Shown piece by piece: positions 22,062-33,798 of a stretch of DNA of 64,000 nucleotides; the stretch's first letter is position 1; each line of letters opens with the position of its first letter. The stretch comes from Azolla caroliniana (Eukaryota; Polypodiophyta): the NCBI GenBank assembly GCA_043228905.1, contig JBHGNT010000018.1:5394001-5458000 (forward strand), read 5' to 3'. The notes below the pieces were generated by a model. It did no database searches, was not told where the DNA came from, and saw nothing but the letters and a program-made list of their open reading frames with translations. The translations under genes were made by a program, and so were the position numbers.

Positions 22062-22349
22062 TATTAAGACTTGGGAAGGCAAGAGTGGTTGCAATGCAAC
22101 GGAAGGTGAACGTATGTGTGTGTGTGTGTGTGTGTAACAACACAGAGAGAGAGAGAGAGTTGAAGAGACAGAGATAGAAAAAAGTGTATCAAAACATAAA
22201 ACATCCAACGTTGACTAAGTTACAATGAGTTGGTTTATATACCAACTAAGCTAGGGCAAGCGCCCTTTCTACTATTTACAAAACTAGCCTGGAATGTCCA
22301 TGAGCTAGTGTGAAACCTATCTATGGGAAGTTGAGTTCGATTCTCAACA
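22062..22349 (-). repeat. Element E 5' LTR
   Basis: Matches 19522-19791 closely, with a longer GT tract and a small insertion near 22195. Its inner edge begins TATTAAGAC instead of TGTTAAGAC and abuts integrase sequence with no primer site. Antisense B-box-like GAGTTCGATTCTC at 22333-22345. Confidence 0.9.
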
Positions 22350-22848
22350 GTTGTAATAACCCATATGGTCGATGTTGTGGAATCTTTGACCGACAACACA
22401 CATCAAAACTACGAACATAATCTTCAACAAACTCTCGAAGGTGAGGCCACCTATAGTTTCGAGAAACTAGCTCCAAAGTTTTGTGGATTCCAAAGTGCCC
22501 AGCCATTGGGTTGTCGTGACAATATTGCATTACTTGAAGTCGAGATGAACCATTTGGGACATACAAAAGAGTGTTGCGTAAAAGTAAACCATTATCCCAT
22601 TTAAATTGGTTATAATCTTTACGAGGATTCTTGGAGCTTGAAGAAGAAGCGCAATCTGAAATTATATGATTCAATACATCTTGAGCAAATTCATCAAAAA
22701 TGATATCTGTTCGGATTGAATCAAGAAGACTTGAATCTTCATATGCTTGAGAGGCATTAATAGTTAATAGTCATAACCGATTAGGCCCCAAGACGATTTG
22801 TTTTTGATGATCAAATGTGGGTTCTCCTGGTTGTGGAGCCAAATAAGA

Positions 22849-24240
22849 TCATTGTGAGAGAGTATCGGCCTTTCCTTGTTGAACTCCTGGGCGATATGTG
22901 ATAACGAAGTCAAAATGCGTTAGAAACTGTGCCCAACGAGCTTGGCGGCGACTCAAGACTCTAACACTTTGAAAGTATGTGAGGTTTTTATGATCATTGT
23001 AAACAATGATTTGGTGGGGAGAACATTCTAAGAAATATCTCCACTGTTCAAACGAGTCTATAATGGCTAGAAGCTCTTTGTCGTGAATCTCGTAATTGAT
23101 CTCTACAACTTCGAATTTGCGTGAATGCAAAGCAATTGATGTAGCTTCCCATGATCTCCTGTCTATGACAAGATACTTCCTAGTGCAAAATCAGACGCAT
23201 CCACCTCGATGATAAACAATTTTTCTAGGTCAGCATGAAGTAGAATTGGAGCAGAAGTGAATGCGCTCTTTAGGCTTTCAAAAGCATTGGTTGCACTAGA
23301 ACTCCATGTGAATGACTTGTTCTTTTGTGTAAGCTTTGTGAGAGGCATCACAATGTTTGAATAATTCTTGATAAATTTGCAATAAAAATTTGCAAATCCT
23401 AAGAAACATTGAACATCACGCACTGAACGAGGTGGTTGCCAGTTTAGAATTGTCTGAACCTTAGATGGATCCATAGATATACCTTGTTGTGAAACCACAT
23501 ACCCCAAAAACTCCACGTGGTTTTGATCAAAGCTACATTTCTCAAGTTTGGCATAGAGCCCATATTCTTGTAAGCATTGGAAGACTTGGCGGACATGTAT
23601 GTCATGCTCTTCTTGAGTTTTTGAGTAGATCAAGATTTCATCAAGATATACTATGGTGAATGAATCCAAAAAATCGCGGAAAATATCATTCGCCATGTGT
23701 TGAAAAACCGCGAGCGCATTCATGAGACCAAAAGGCATAACTATGTACTCGAAATGTCCGTATTGAGTACGGAATGCTATCTTCCATTCATCTCTTGGAC
23801 GTATCCGAACAAGGTTATATGCACCTCGAAGATCTAGCTTCGTGAAAACTTTCGCTCCACTAAGATGCTCTAGTAAACTCGAAATCAAGGGTAGAGCATA
23901 TCTATTTCGAACTGTGATTTTGTTTAGACCTCGATAGTCCACGACCAGTCGTAGAGATCCATCTTTCTTCTTGACAAAGAAGATGGGTGCACCAACAAGG
24001 CTTGTAGAATGTCGAATGAATCCATTTGCTAAGTGCTCGTCTATATACTCTCGAAGGGCCTTGAGTTCGGAAGGTGATAGATTATATATTGGGCCCCATG
24101 GTGGCTCTTTCCCAAGTTGTAGATCGATAGGTCAATCATAAGGCCGATGGTTTGGGAGAGAACTAGCTTTAGCTTTGTTGAAGATGTCTTCAAAATCCAA
24201 GTACTTGGTAGGGAGGGGAGTACTTGCCCCTTGTGAGCTA
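22849..24240 (-). pseudogene. Element A RT and RNase H, broken
   Basis: RT is open at 23163-23942 (LRLVVDYRGLNKITVRN at its start, YGHFEYIVMPFGLMNA). The catalytic box is YLDE at 23637-23648 where C has YLDD. RNase H follows in FIIEVDASDFALGSILS and, after a break near 23160, in 22849-23130 (YEIHDKELLAIIDSFEQWRYFLE, DHKNLTYFQ). A stop near 24132 lies in the linker upstream of RT. Closest relative in the window is C. Confidence 0.88.
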
Positions 24241-24256
24241 GAGGATGGGTTTGCTA

Positions 24257-26036
24257 TTACTGCAAAGACAAACATTTCATTTGTTTGCCCGTCTTCTCGT
24301 AATTTTTGTAGAGAGATGATCTAACTAGAGAATTGGAATGAAGATTCTCACTAATACTTACTTGATTTACTTGTCGTTTTGGCCTATGTGGGCATGTGAT
24401 CACAATGTGTCCTGAACCACCACAATACAAACATAGACGGTTTGCTCGATGTCTTTGCTTCTCAGCTTCAGATAAAGGCCCTCGACGACGTGTTACATCG
24501 AACTCCATTGGACTTGGACCACCTGATGGAATCATGTGTGAAGTTTGGGTAGTGCTCATAGGTGTCGAGGCTACTACCGAAGCATATGTTTGATTCGTTC
24601 TTGGTCATGACATTAATTGACGCTCCGAACGTCGCTCGAATAAGCGGTTGTCACATCGCACTGCACGACTTACCGCTTCTGTAAGTGATCTTGGATCTTC
24701 ATGAAAAGTGAATAGCAAATCCTTTACATCACTTCTTAGTCCATAGCGAAATTGATCCATTAAGGCTTCTTCATCCCACGGAATATCACAAGCTAGGAGG
24801 CAGAAATCTGTGGCATAGGCAGAGGCAGGACGGTCCCCTTGACGCAGTCTTCGAATCTTGTTAATCGCTGTTCTAACACTATCAGTGTCTCCAAAGTTTG
24901 CTTGAAATTCTCTAATAAAACCTTCGAAGTCTTGGAGAAGAGGAGACTTCTTTTCTAGTAGTGGTGCAAACCACGCTAATGCAATTCCTGTTAAGAGGGT
25001 CCCAACTAGTCCAACTTCAGGTGCATCAGTCAAATACCTATTAGGGTGCATATAAATTACTAGATGTACTTGGTTTAGAAACCCTCAAAACTATGATCGA
25101 TTACCATCGAACTTCCCAGGCAAACAAATCTTCGGTTCTTTGGGAGAGGTTTGTTGCATTGAAGCTTGTTGATGAAGAGACCACTGTCGTGATGTGGCGT
25201 GTTTAATGCGAGAAAAAGTGAAAAATTGAGGATACATGCACATTACACAAATACTTGTAAAAATGAAAATAATAATAAATAAACCTAGGACATGATGGCA
25301 CTGAGTGCATATTGAGGGTTGCAAGTAAGATTTGAACCTTGCATGTCTAAGATAAGAAACAATGATCATACCACTAAATCTACTACTACATGCTTTACAT
25401 TTTGTATATTTTCTTTTCATATTCAGTATTTCATAGGTAGCAAACAATCAAAACCGTGTACACAAAACCATGGTTTTTAGCCCATGGTTTTGTGCATGTC
25501 ATAAGAAAAACCATGTGCACAAAACCATGGTTAGCCCATGGTTTTGTGCATGAGACAAGCATGGAGAGACCTATAAAAGCCTCTAGTAAGGGTTGTGTAA
25601 GGGGGGGCTCAATAGGTGATAATCACCACCGTCTTCATCATCATCAATATAAAATTCTTCTTATAATTATACTTCTATTGTTCATCTTCTTTCATCTTTG
25701 ATACTTCGTATTGTACTTCTTATAATCATCAATCTTTTGATCTTGTCAAGGGTAACATTGTTTCTCAATAACTTGGTAAACGTCCTCCCTGGTCAGAGAC
25801 CCCGGTGGTCCCGTTCGAGTGACACACGCACGCGCATCTTCGCGACACCGCAATGTTGTTTCGAGTTGCGATACACGTGTCGATAACTCATCATATTGTT
25901 GTGCCTTTTCTATGCTTACTTGTTGCAAATCTCCAAGCAATCGTTGATTCTCTTGTTCTAACGCCACAAACTTATTTGCGAGATGCTCTAGTTCAGAGAC
26001 GACTCGAACATACTCTTGCTTGCTAACTGACTCCAT
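24257..26036 (-). pseudogene. Element A gag, split by a solo LTR; protease deleted
   Basis: Start ATG at 26034-26036 (MESVSKQEYVRVVSELEHL), a heptad-rich N-terminus, then interrupted at about 25848 and resumed at 25184. The capsid-like part (24605-25051) has VGLVGTLLTGIALAWFAPLL and AINKIRRLRQGDRPASAY. The zinc knuckle CLYCGGSGHIVITC is at about 24395-24440. Soon after it the protease found in C is missing; the text jumps to LQKLREDGQTNEMF (about 24270-24310). Stops near 24604 and 24560. Confidence 0.85.
25185..25847 (+). repeat. Probable solo LTR inside element A gag
   Basis: About 660 bp of unrelated sequence interrupts gag. It starts TGTCGTGATG and ends TTCGCGACA (TG...CA with short inverted ends) and has a plus-strand TATA-like CCTATAAAAGCC near 25570. 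An antisense tRNA-like module lies at 25329-25383 and two tandem hairpins at 25456-25550. The flanking bases (ACCAC; CCGCA) do not form a clear duplication, so the exact ends or the solo-LTR reading could be wrong. Confidence 0.55.
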
Positions 26037-26099
26037 GGAGAGGATAACATTTGGCAATATTCTCAAGGAGAAGGAAGGAAGGAGAAGAGAGTGAAAGAG

Positions 26100-26146
<47 letters not shown>

Positions 26147-26167
26147 AAGGAAGAAAGAGAGAAGGTA

Positions 26168-26186
26168 GGAAAATTCTGGTTCAAAC
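26168..26186 (-). other. Element A self-priming site next to the 5' LTR
   Basis: On the minus strand the first bases inside the LTR read GTTTGAACCAGAATTTTCC. No TGG-initial tRNA match is seen. Its TTGAACCAGAAT core is the perfect complement of the 12 nt that begin the predicted transcript (41978-41989). See the matching site in element C. Confidence 0.7.
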
Positions 26187-26237
26187 TGTCAAGGCCAAAG
26201 TTAGGAACGAGTTTTAAAATGAAGACAAGAATGAGAA

Positions 26238-26671
26238 TGTTAACTCTTCGGGCCGGACAATGGCCTAACACAGGGTGTCTACGTGAGACACTTCACCAAA
26301 GGGTGTTACGACAACCGGATTAGACTTCAACGCTTAATCCGACTTAGTTAAGTTACTTATTAGGATCGTCTTTCATAACACGCGTAAGATATAACAATTA
26401 AGACAGAACGGCAATTAACACAGAGAGATAACAACGCTTAAGCTTTCATTAATAAACCGCCCTCTATCACATTGTATCCGGGCCTTTAAATAGGTTTCCG
26501 GTCTATATTACAAAACGGTGCCATCCGCACCTGTTCGGGATTGGTCCGGATCTGGAACGGCATACCGATTCCGGTCCGTCCGTCCACACTCATAGCTTAA
26601 TTACAACCACATTCCTACTACTTAATTAGCTCTCCGTTTCCCACTCTGGACTCCTTTGCTGGCCGGTAACA
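26238..26671 (-). repeat. Element B 3' LTR
   Basis: TGTTAACTCTTCGGGCC...GGCCGGTAACA. Differs from 41454-41887 by only a few scattered substitutions by eye. Confidence 0.93.
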
Positions 26672-26725
26672 CCTGGCACGCCCGTGGGACAGTACCTTGT
26701 ACGTCGAATCCACAACCGACCCTTG

Positions 26726-29497
26726 CTATTCTTCGTCCAAAATGTCCAGAATGATTTGTTCGAGAGGCTCCAATGGTTCATCTGGAAGTGGTTGTTGTTG
26801 TTGTTGCTGTTGCTGCTCTGTTGCTGTCTGCTGCGGTTGATCCGTTGGTGGTTGCTGCGGCTGCTCCTCCGTTTGTGGCTCTGACACCGGCGTCTCCGTC
26901 GTTGCTCCCTGCGTCGTAGTGGTCTCCGGTTGACTGGTTCCCGGCTGGCCCTCAGCCGGCGACGGTTCCTCATCACTAAGGTTAACCGTTGTCGCTTCCC
27001 GTGCTTTTTCTTCCCGTACCCGGGACCGCTCGTAGCTTTCAAACTGGATTTGAGCGTCCAGCCTATCATCGTCCAGCTGAGCTACGAGCTGCCTGACCTG
27101 CACCAGCTATTCATCTGCCAGGACTTGGAAGTCGTCGGCCAGCTCGTCCTGTATGGCGGTGAAGTCCTCGGAAGTCAACGTATAATAGTCATCTCCTTCC
27201 TTCCGCCAGTTTGCCACATCCGTCCGTAGCAACTGGAGTTCCACCGCGTTTTGTGCCCACTTTGTCCACCATTTTACGGAGCTTTCATCAATCAAGTGTT
27301 TCGTCTGATTCAGCCATGCCCGGAGGATGGATTGAATCCGGCTCGTTCCCAATTGCGATTTGGTTTCCGCCGCTTGCCGTTCCTCCTTCAGTTGTTTGAT
27401 GATTTTGACGTTGTCCTCCGCCTGCGTCTTGTAATGCGTCAATTGCCTTTGATATGTACTTTGTAATTTCTGCAATACTGTTGACGCTCTCTCTTTGTCT
27501 TCCTGCTGCTACCTCTGGAGCTCCATCCGGACCTTCTCCGCCTCTTCCAAGCGTCTTGTATTTTCCGCCCGTTCGTCGGCGATCGCCGTCGCGGCCCGAT
27601 CAACTGCCTGCTGGAGCTCGGCCATCCGTTCTTTATGCTCCGTTTCCAGCCGTTTGTAGTCCCGGTGCAGGTGCTCAAAATCATCCGTCTTTTGCTTGAG
27701 CCGTGCGTTGATCTGACGACGGGCGTGGTCCTCGCGGTCCTTCTGCTGGCAGAGCTCTTCCTTTAGCCGTTCAATCTCTGTTTCCGCCGTTTTCCGCAGC
27801 TTGTCCTTTTCCTGCAGCACTTTGTCTTTCTCCTCCTTTAGCCGGTCGTACGCTTGATGGCCTTTCCGAAGGCTCTCCTCTGCCCGGCGGAGGTTCTCAG
27901 CAGTCTTCTTTAATTCGGCTTCGGCCGCCGTCTTCAATTCTCGTTCACGGCTCCTTAGCGCTTCTTGTGCGGCAAGTTCCTCTTTCAATTCCGCAAGCTC
28001 CCGAGCTTGCGCCGTATCTCTCGCCGGAACGGTTTCCGTTGCCGGGGTCCTATTGCTATACAGATCGTTCCGTTTCTTTATTCTGTACACTTATCGGAGT
28101 CACTGGTGATTGGATCCGTATTTTGGCCATCTCTGTCGTGACCTGATCCAAATCTTTTTCAAGGCACTGGATTCTGGACCGGGCTGTCTCTAGTTGTTCG
28201 GTTGTGACGAGCAACCGTTCGCTTTGCGCTCTTTCTTCCGCCTCTATATACCCCACTGCTCCGGCTATCTGTTCGCCTATCCACCGGAGCCACAGGCTAC
28301 CGGTGCCTTGTTGTGCTTGTACGGAGGTTTGATAGATGGGCTCACTTGTAGAGGGGTGGTCCCGCCTGGTTGCGCAGAGTTGCAGTTCCTTTTCTACCCG
28401 TGGACCATCCTGCTGTCATGGTTCCCCTTGCGCTTCTTCTTGGCTGACCGAGGGAGGCTGCAGTGACCTTTTCGGCTCTGGCGGGATGGGATTTGTCGGT
28501 GTTGCCGATGGTGCCGGGGCTTCTGTTTCTGGTGCCATCTGCACAGGTTCCGGTTCCTTCCTTGGCGTCGGAGTCTCAGTATGGGTAGCCGGTGTTCCCT
28601 CTATCTGAGGGTCCGAACGTTTCCCGGCTGCCTCAACGGTCCTTGCCGACGACCGTCACTGGAGGTGCTCCGTAGGCTCCTCCTCTATTTCCTCCTCCTG
28701 AGCTCCGGCATTGAGTTTTGCCGCCAAGGGGTCCGCTTCTCGATTCACCGGTCGGCGGAGTGTGACCTTTACAGGCCGTGCCAGTGGTTCCTCCTGCGCC
28801 TCCGTTGGGCGCTTCCGGCAACCGCTTCCTGTTGCCGCCTGTTCTGCATCCGCCGCCTTTCCCTTAGTGGCTTCGAGGCCAACAGTTGTTGCCGTTTGGA
28901 AGCCGTCCTTGATGTGCTGTCCGGCACTCTTCCTCGCTTCTTGGGCTGGACGGTCTAAACGGGTGGCACCAGCAAGGTGAGCCACTGCGTTACGGCGTGC
29001 CATATCCTTCGTCCGTCTCGGCCTTCTTTGTCGTCTTTGCCTCTGACGATCTCGATCGCCACACACAACCCGTCTGCAATCAATACCGGCCAATCCACCT
29101 TGATCCCTTCATAGGTGGCGATGATCATCCCTGCCCGGTTCTGCGGCATGACAGGGGGTCTAGGGTATACGTGGCCGTATTCATGGAGCACACGAGCAAT
29201 TTCGCGGAACAACATATCTCCGCCGCCCTGTGTCCAGTAGCCCTTGCTGGCTAGAGAGTACTCACCAAAATACCTGATGAGTTGCTCCGGGGTTGGATTG
29301 TCGATCGTGAGTATGCCTCCCTCCAGAAGGCCTGTTAACGCTCAAATCGCCTCTGCCGTTATGACCTCTGTATCGATTTCCTTGATCACTTTGTCGGCTT
29401 CTTTGTGTGGCGGTACTTCCATCATCATCAAGAAGCCCTCGAGCCCATGTTGCTTTAGCCATGTCTTGGCGGCTTCCAACAACGTTTGCGGGTCCAT
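26726..29497 (-). pseudogene. Element B accessory 3' ORF, coiled-coil protein of unknown role
   Basis: Lies between integrase and the 3' LTR, on the same strand as pol. Likely start MDPQTLLEAAKTWLKQHG at 29497. An N-terminal globular-looking part includes MLFREIARVLHEYGHVYPRP and AGMIIATYEGIKVDWP (29215-29040). Then come basic and Pro/Glu-rich linkers, a long coiled coil (28090-27509, rich in Glu, Lys, Arg and Leu heptads), more helix (27475-27107), and a Gln/Pro/Thr-rich tail with eight Gln in a row, ending LEQIILDILDEE. Frame changes near 29000 and 28075 and stops near 29342, 28656, 28420, 27509 and 27107 break it. No signal peptide or membrane helix is seen, so it is not a typical Env-like ORF. 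I do not recognise the family. Confidence 0.7.
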
Positions 29498-29499
29498 CT

Positions 29500-29873
29500 C
29501 TGTGTCGGGGTCAGATTGCGGTGACGAGGATGGATGGTGATGAGAACGGGGTTGAGAAAGAGAGAGTTCAGAAGGCGGGGGTTCTCTGTGCGCAGGTTCT
29601 CGTCTGATGATCTTGCAACGTTTCGGTGCTTCTGTGCTCCTGGGTTCGCGAAAGTAGAGGGTCTCTACGCGCAATGGTTTTTGTCTGTGCATTCTAGCGC
29701 CTTTTTCGAGTTTGTGCATGTCGCGTACTTAAAATAGCATTATGTCCTGTGGTGGCGCTTTAAATGCCCACTACGTACCTTTTCGCTCCACGCTCTTTCA
29801 TCCATTCATTCCTCGCTTTTGCATGATTGGTTTTTTTTTTTTTTTTTCAGTTATTATTATTATTAGTGTCACG
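29500..29873. other. Linker between element B integrase and accessory ORF
   Basis: About 370 bp including a T(17) run at 29830-29846. An upstream in-frame Met at 29719 would extend the accessory ORF by 74 residues; I prefer 29497 because the extension is compositionally biased. Confidence 0.4.
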
Positions 29874-31354
29874 TCACATGTCCGTTGGTCCTCCCGGACC
29901 CTTACCGGCCTCATTCTCTCCGGTTCCCGGCTTGCCGTCTCTGCCGTCTTGGTGGTTGCCGTCGGTCCTTTGCTCAAACGGGTTCTTAGGCATCGGTCCT
30001 CTATATGCCTTTAACCGGAATCCGTTGACCCATTTGCCCAGCACTTCGCCGGCAAGTGTCCCCAACTGGTAGGACCCATTATACTCCCATGTTAGCCAAT
30101 ATGGTCCGGTCCATCTAAACCTTGGTTTACCCGGCATCTTGCCCATCCGGGCTTGGAATACTAACACCGGTTTGCCGATTGCAAACATTTTTTCGTTACC
30201 TTTCCTGTGCCGGTCGACGAATGCTTTCCGTCGCCGTTGCTTCAATTCTAAATGTAGGATGCTGGCCAACCGTTGTTCCTCCAACTCACACAGCGCTGTC
30301 AACCTTATTGTCTCCGACTCCTTCTCGTTCAGCCGTTCTCGTAGCTAGATCCGTAAGCTAGGTACTTGAAATTTTACTGGCATGACCGCCTCGAGTCCGA
30401 ACGCCAACCGGAACGGTGTTGTTCGGATGCTCGTTTTGTATGCCGTCCGGTATGCCCAAAGCGCGCTATGTAGCTTTGTGTCCCAATCCGTCCGGTTCTC
30501 GTTGACGATCTTCCGAAGGATGTTCTGGAGCGTCTTGTTTGTTGATTCCACTAATCCGTTCGCCTGTGGATAGTAAGGTGTGCTTCGTTTGTGGACCACG
30601 ACATAGAAGGTCGTTAGGTTTTCCACTACTTGTCCGAGAAAGTGCCCCCCTTGGTCACTTATCAATTCAATGGGGCATCCGTAACGACACCAGATGTACT
30701 CATATAGAAACTTTGCCGTTGACGCAGCGGTGTTATCCCGTAAAGCTTTGGCCTCCACCCATTTCGTGCAGTAATCCGTAGCAACGATAACGTACCGATT
30801 ACCCGTTCTCATTGCCGGTGGCTTGAACGGTCCTACAAAGTCCAGCCCCCACTTTTGGAATGGCTTGAGTGGTAGTACCGGCTGGTGTGGCATACGAGCC
30901 TGCTCCGTTGGCTGGCCCATTCTCTGGCATAGGTCACATTCTTTTGCGTACCGTACCGCATCTCTTAATGTCGTTGGCCACCATAGGCCACTTTGCCATA
31001 TTTTTCTGGCGGTCGCATCTCCGGCATAGTGACCTCCGGCAACTCCGCAGTGGGCTTCCCTCAGTATCAGTTCCTTTTCATCGTTGCGCACCGCCCGTCT
31101 CCATATGCCATCAGCGCCCTTGTGGTACAGTGTGTCTTGCAGTAAGCAGAAATGTCGGCTTTGTACCGCCAGGCGTTTCCGGTCGTCCCGGTTCAGCTCT
31201 TCCGGAGGCAGTCGTGTGCTCAGAAACTGGTGCATATTTGTGAGCCACTTGTTTTCCTGGGCCACTGTCTCATCTGTTGTCGTCTCCGTAGTGACTCGAA
31301 ACAGCTCCGCATCCGAAAACTCATCCGGTACTCCGTCACCCGTCTCTCCGGACT
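29874..31354 (-). pseudogene. Element B integrase
   Basis: Zinc-binding H-H-C-C part (HCGVAGGHYAGDATARK, ECDLCQR), core with GLDFVGPF (first Asp), ISDQGGHFLG (second Asp) and YYPQANGLVESTNKTLQN (Glu), so the DDE triad is intact. C-terminal part WTGPYWLTWEYNGSYQL (near 30070-30125). A TAG at 30345-30347 interrupts it between VPSLRI and LRERLNEKES. The stop at 31355-31357 separates it from RNase H. It ends near 29874 without a chromodomain. Confidence 0.9.
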
Positions 31355-32814
31355 CTAATCGTCTAATCGGCTTAAGTAATCCGCTACGACATGCTGTATA
31401 CCAGGTCGGTGGAATATTTCAAACTCGAACTCCTGTAACAATAAGGTCCACCGGGCCAATTTGCCGGTGAGTGACGCTTTGGACACCAGGTAAAGGAGTG
31501 TCGAATGATCTACATGGAAGGAAAACTTCCTCCCCAATAAATAGTGCCGAAACTTTGTCACACTGTAGATCATTCCTAGAGCTTCCCGTTCCGTAGTAGA
31601 GTAGTTCCGTTCTGCTTGGGATAGCTTCTGGTTGGCATAGTACACTGGCTGGTACCACTTTGGTTTCGTAAGCTGCATCAGTACGCTTCCGATTGCGATG
31701 TTGGAGGCGTCCACGAACACGTGAAATTCTTTACTCCAATCTGGAGGTTGTACTACCGGTGCCTGCGACAATAGTACCTTGAGGGCCTTATACGCCCTAT
31801 CCTCAGTATCGGTCCACTGGAATGGGGTCCGATGTACGACGGCATGCAACGGTGTAGCCAGGTCGGCCAAGTATCGGAGCATCCGGCTGTGCCACCGGAT
31901 CTGGCCTAAGAACCGGCTCAATGCCTTTGCCGTTCCCGGCGCCGATGCTTCTAATATGGCTTTCACTTTGTCCGGGTCGACTGCAATACCTTCTTGGCTC
32001 ACGATATGTCCTAATAAAGTTCCACTGGACACGCCAAATACACACTTTGCCGGATTCAAGCTTAGCCGATACGCTCTACACTTTTCTAAACAAAGACGGA
32101 GGTGCTGAAAATGGTCCTCCTCCCGGCTATAGACGGCGAAATCTGCATAAAAGCCAGTATATATTCACCAAAGATTTCCATGATGATTCGTTGAAACGTT
32201 GCCGGTGCCGTTTTGAGTCCGAACATCATCACCACGGCCACAAACACCCCCCATTCGGTGACGAATGCCGTTTTCTCCTGGTCGTCGGGGTGCATCCGGA
32301 TCTGATTATACCCACTGAATCCATCTAGGAAGCTATAGACCTCATGGACGGCGACGGCATCCAACACTCCATCTGTGAACGGAAGTGGAAACGCATCCGT
32401 TACCGTAGCCGCATTGAGTTTCCGGTAGTCCACGCAAACTCGAATTTTTCCGTTCTTCTTCGGTACGACTACGATGGGGCTCAGCCATGTCGCTTTCTTT
32501 ACCGAACGGATAAAGCCAACTCTTAGCAGTTTGTCGATTTCTTCCTTGACCTTGGCAGCATAATTGGGATTCATCCGGTACCGTCTTTGTGCCACTGGTT
32601 TTGCGTCCTTGCTCAAGTGCACTTGATGCTGGTATAACTGAGGGTCGAGTCCTCGCATATCTTCGTATGACTAGGCGAACACATCCCGGAATTCCGTGAG
32701 AAGTGTTATCATCGCCGTTTTGTCTTCGGACTTCATCTCCTTGGCGATGTGCACCGGTTTTGCTTCGTCCGTGGTGCCTAAATTCACCTCTTCCAGTTGC
32801 GATGCTTTTACGCG
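31355..32814 (-). pseudogene. Element B RT and RNase H with catalytic box deleted
   Basis: RT shows VVVPKKNGKIRVCVDYRKLN (about 32430-32490) and MMFGLKTAPATFQRII. After AFMQI, where F-L-D-D is expected, the sequence passes straight into FAVYSREEDHF in another frame. A deletion of about 13 nt at about 32140 removed exactly the catalytic box. Downstream RNase H (31355-32059) is open: FHVFVDASNIAIGSVLMQ, NYSTTEREALGMIYSVTKFR, FHVDHSTLLYL. A TAG at 32671-32673 (Trp to stop) lies upstream of RT. Confidence 0.88.
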
Positions 32815-33651
32815 CTATGAAACGGCCATTTCCCGTTCCAACGCTTCCTGCGCTTGCCGTAACTCCCGGATTGCGTCTTTATCCGGTTCTGTTTCCGCCT
32901 CTTCCGGTTGCGGTAAGTATGGTGCTACGGCTTCGGTAATGTCAATTTCGAAGAGGGGTATGATCTTCGGGTTTTCCTGCAGGTATTGAGCTTCTTCTTC
33001 GTCCGCTAACCCTTCTAGCATGTTGACGCATTCCGCATACAACGGTGTACATTCCTTGCCAGTGCTCGTCCTTGGCTGTGTTGGTACCCGTACCTTGGCT
33101 TTTCCTCGCCGGAAGGTAATTATATTTTTTCGCCAATTCTGTTTGATATGTGCCGTTTTCAACCATGGCCGCCCCAACAATAGCGGGTGTGCGCCTTGTG
33201 CCTGTAATTGTAGCACTACGGCCGACATGTGAAATGTATGCCCGCCGACGGTGACTTCTAATTTCCGTATTAATCCTGTCGGCCGCACTGAGCTTGTATC
33301 GTCCATCCGCAACCAGAACGGACACGGCTCCCACTCGTGGATTCCTAGGTCCTCACACATTCGGAGGCTTATTACATTTACCCCAGAGCCTCCGTCTATA
33401 ATTGTGCCGGGGAGTTCTTTCCCTTTTACAATGGCAGTGATTACCGGACTGCTGGTGTCTACCACTGTTGGTCCCTCCTCCGGATTCGAGAAGAGTACCG
33501 GTGCCGGTGATGGTTCTCCTGCCGTCATGGCCGTCTTCAGTCCTTCCGTGAATCTTGGCACGAGTTGTAGGCGTCTTCCTAGTGGTAACGTAATCTGGCA
33601 TTCTTGCAACGCCTGCCATGTCTCGTTCTTGGAGTGACTACCGCCGGCAAG
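32815..33651 (-). pseudogene. Element B protease region
   Basis: Retropepsin site TIIDGGSGVNVISLRM (about 33350-33395), then VVLQLQAQGAHPLLLGRPWL, the second conserved block before the linker to RT. TAG at 32815-32817 ends the open frame. It reads in frame with the gag half at 39349-41298 once element C and one CCCTG copy are disregarded, which confirms the nesting. Confidence 0.85.
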
Positions 33652-33656
33652 CCCTG

Positions 33657-33759
33657 TGTCATGAACAGTACTGAGACAGAGAAGGAATCAGTACTAAACG
33701 AAGGATTAGTACTACGAGAGGTGTGAACTTCTTCGAGAGAAGGGAGAAGTGAGTGAGAC

Positions 33760-33798
<39 letters not shown>

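Larger units (their letters stand above)
19522..22349 (-). mobile_element. Copia element E, internally deleted
   Basis: 2828 bp with two LTRs (19522-19791; 22062-22349) and a perfect 5-bp target duplication GTTGT (19517-19521, 22350-22354). The interior is only about 2.3 kb: it starts inside the integrase C-terminus and runs through RT and RNase H. Primer site, gag, protease and the integrase core are missing, so it could never have moved on its own in this form. Confidence 0.92.
18823..22674 (-). pseudogene. Element A integrase, split by copia E
   Basis: Integrase pieces lie at 22350-22674 (zinc-binding part, MAGHFGIHKTLELVSRNYRW, DVCCRSK) and at 18823-19521. The second piece has MDFITDLPILKSFDAILTIV with the first catalytic Asp, ISDCGPQFISKF with the second, and FVYNNSVHSSTWYTPFFANI. 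The reading stops at GDHVW, where element C continues into a chromodomain. Element E (19522-22349) interrupts it, with GTTGT duplicated on each side. Bases 22675-22848 are decayed linker. Confidence 0.8.

Noticed and set aside
9690-25840. Similarity of 9695-9760 to 25785-25845 (GGTGGTCCC...GCGCATCTTC-like)
   Set aside because: Short and imperfect; may be shared LTR or gag sequence but is not enough for a feature.
26726-29497. Env-like glycoprotein in element B
   Set aside because: No signal peptide, membrane helix or cysteine pattern; coiled coil and Gln-rich tail instead.
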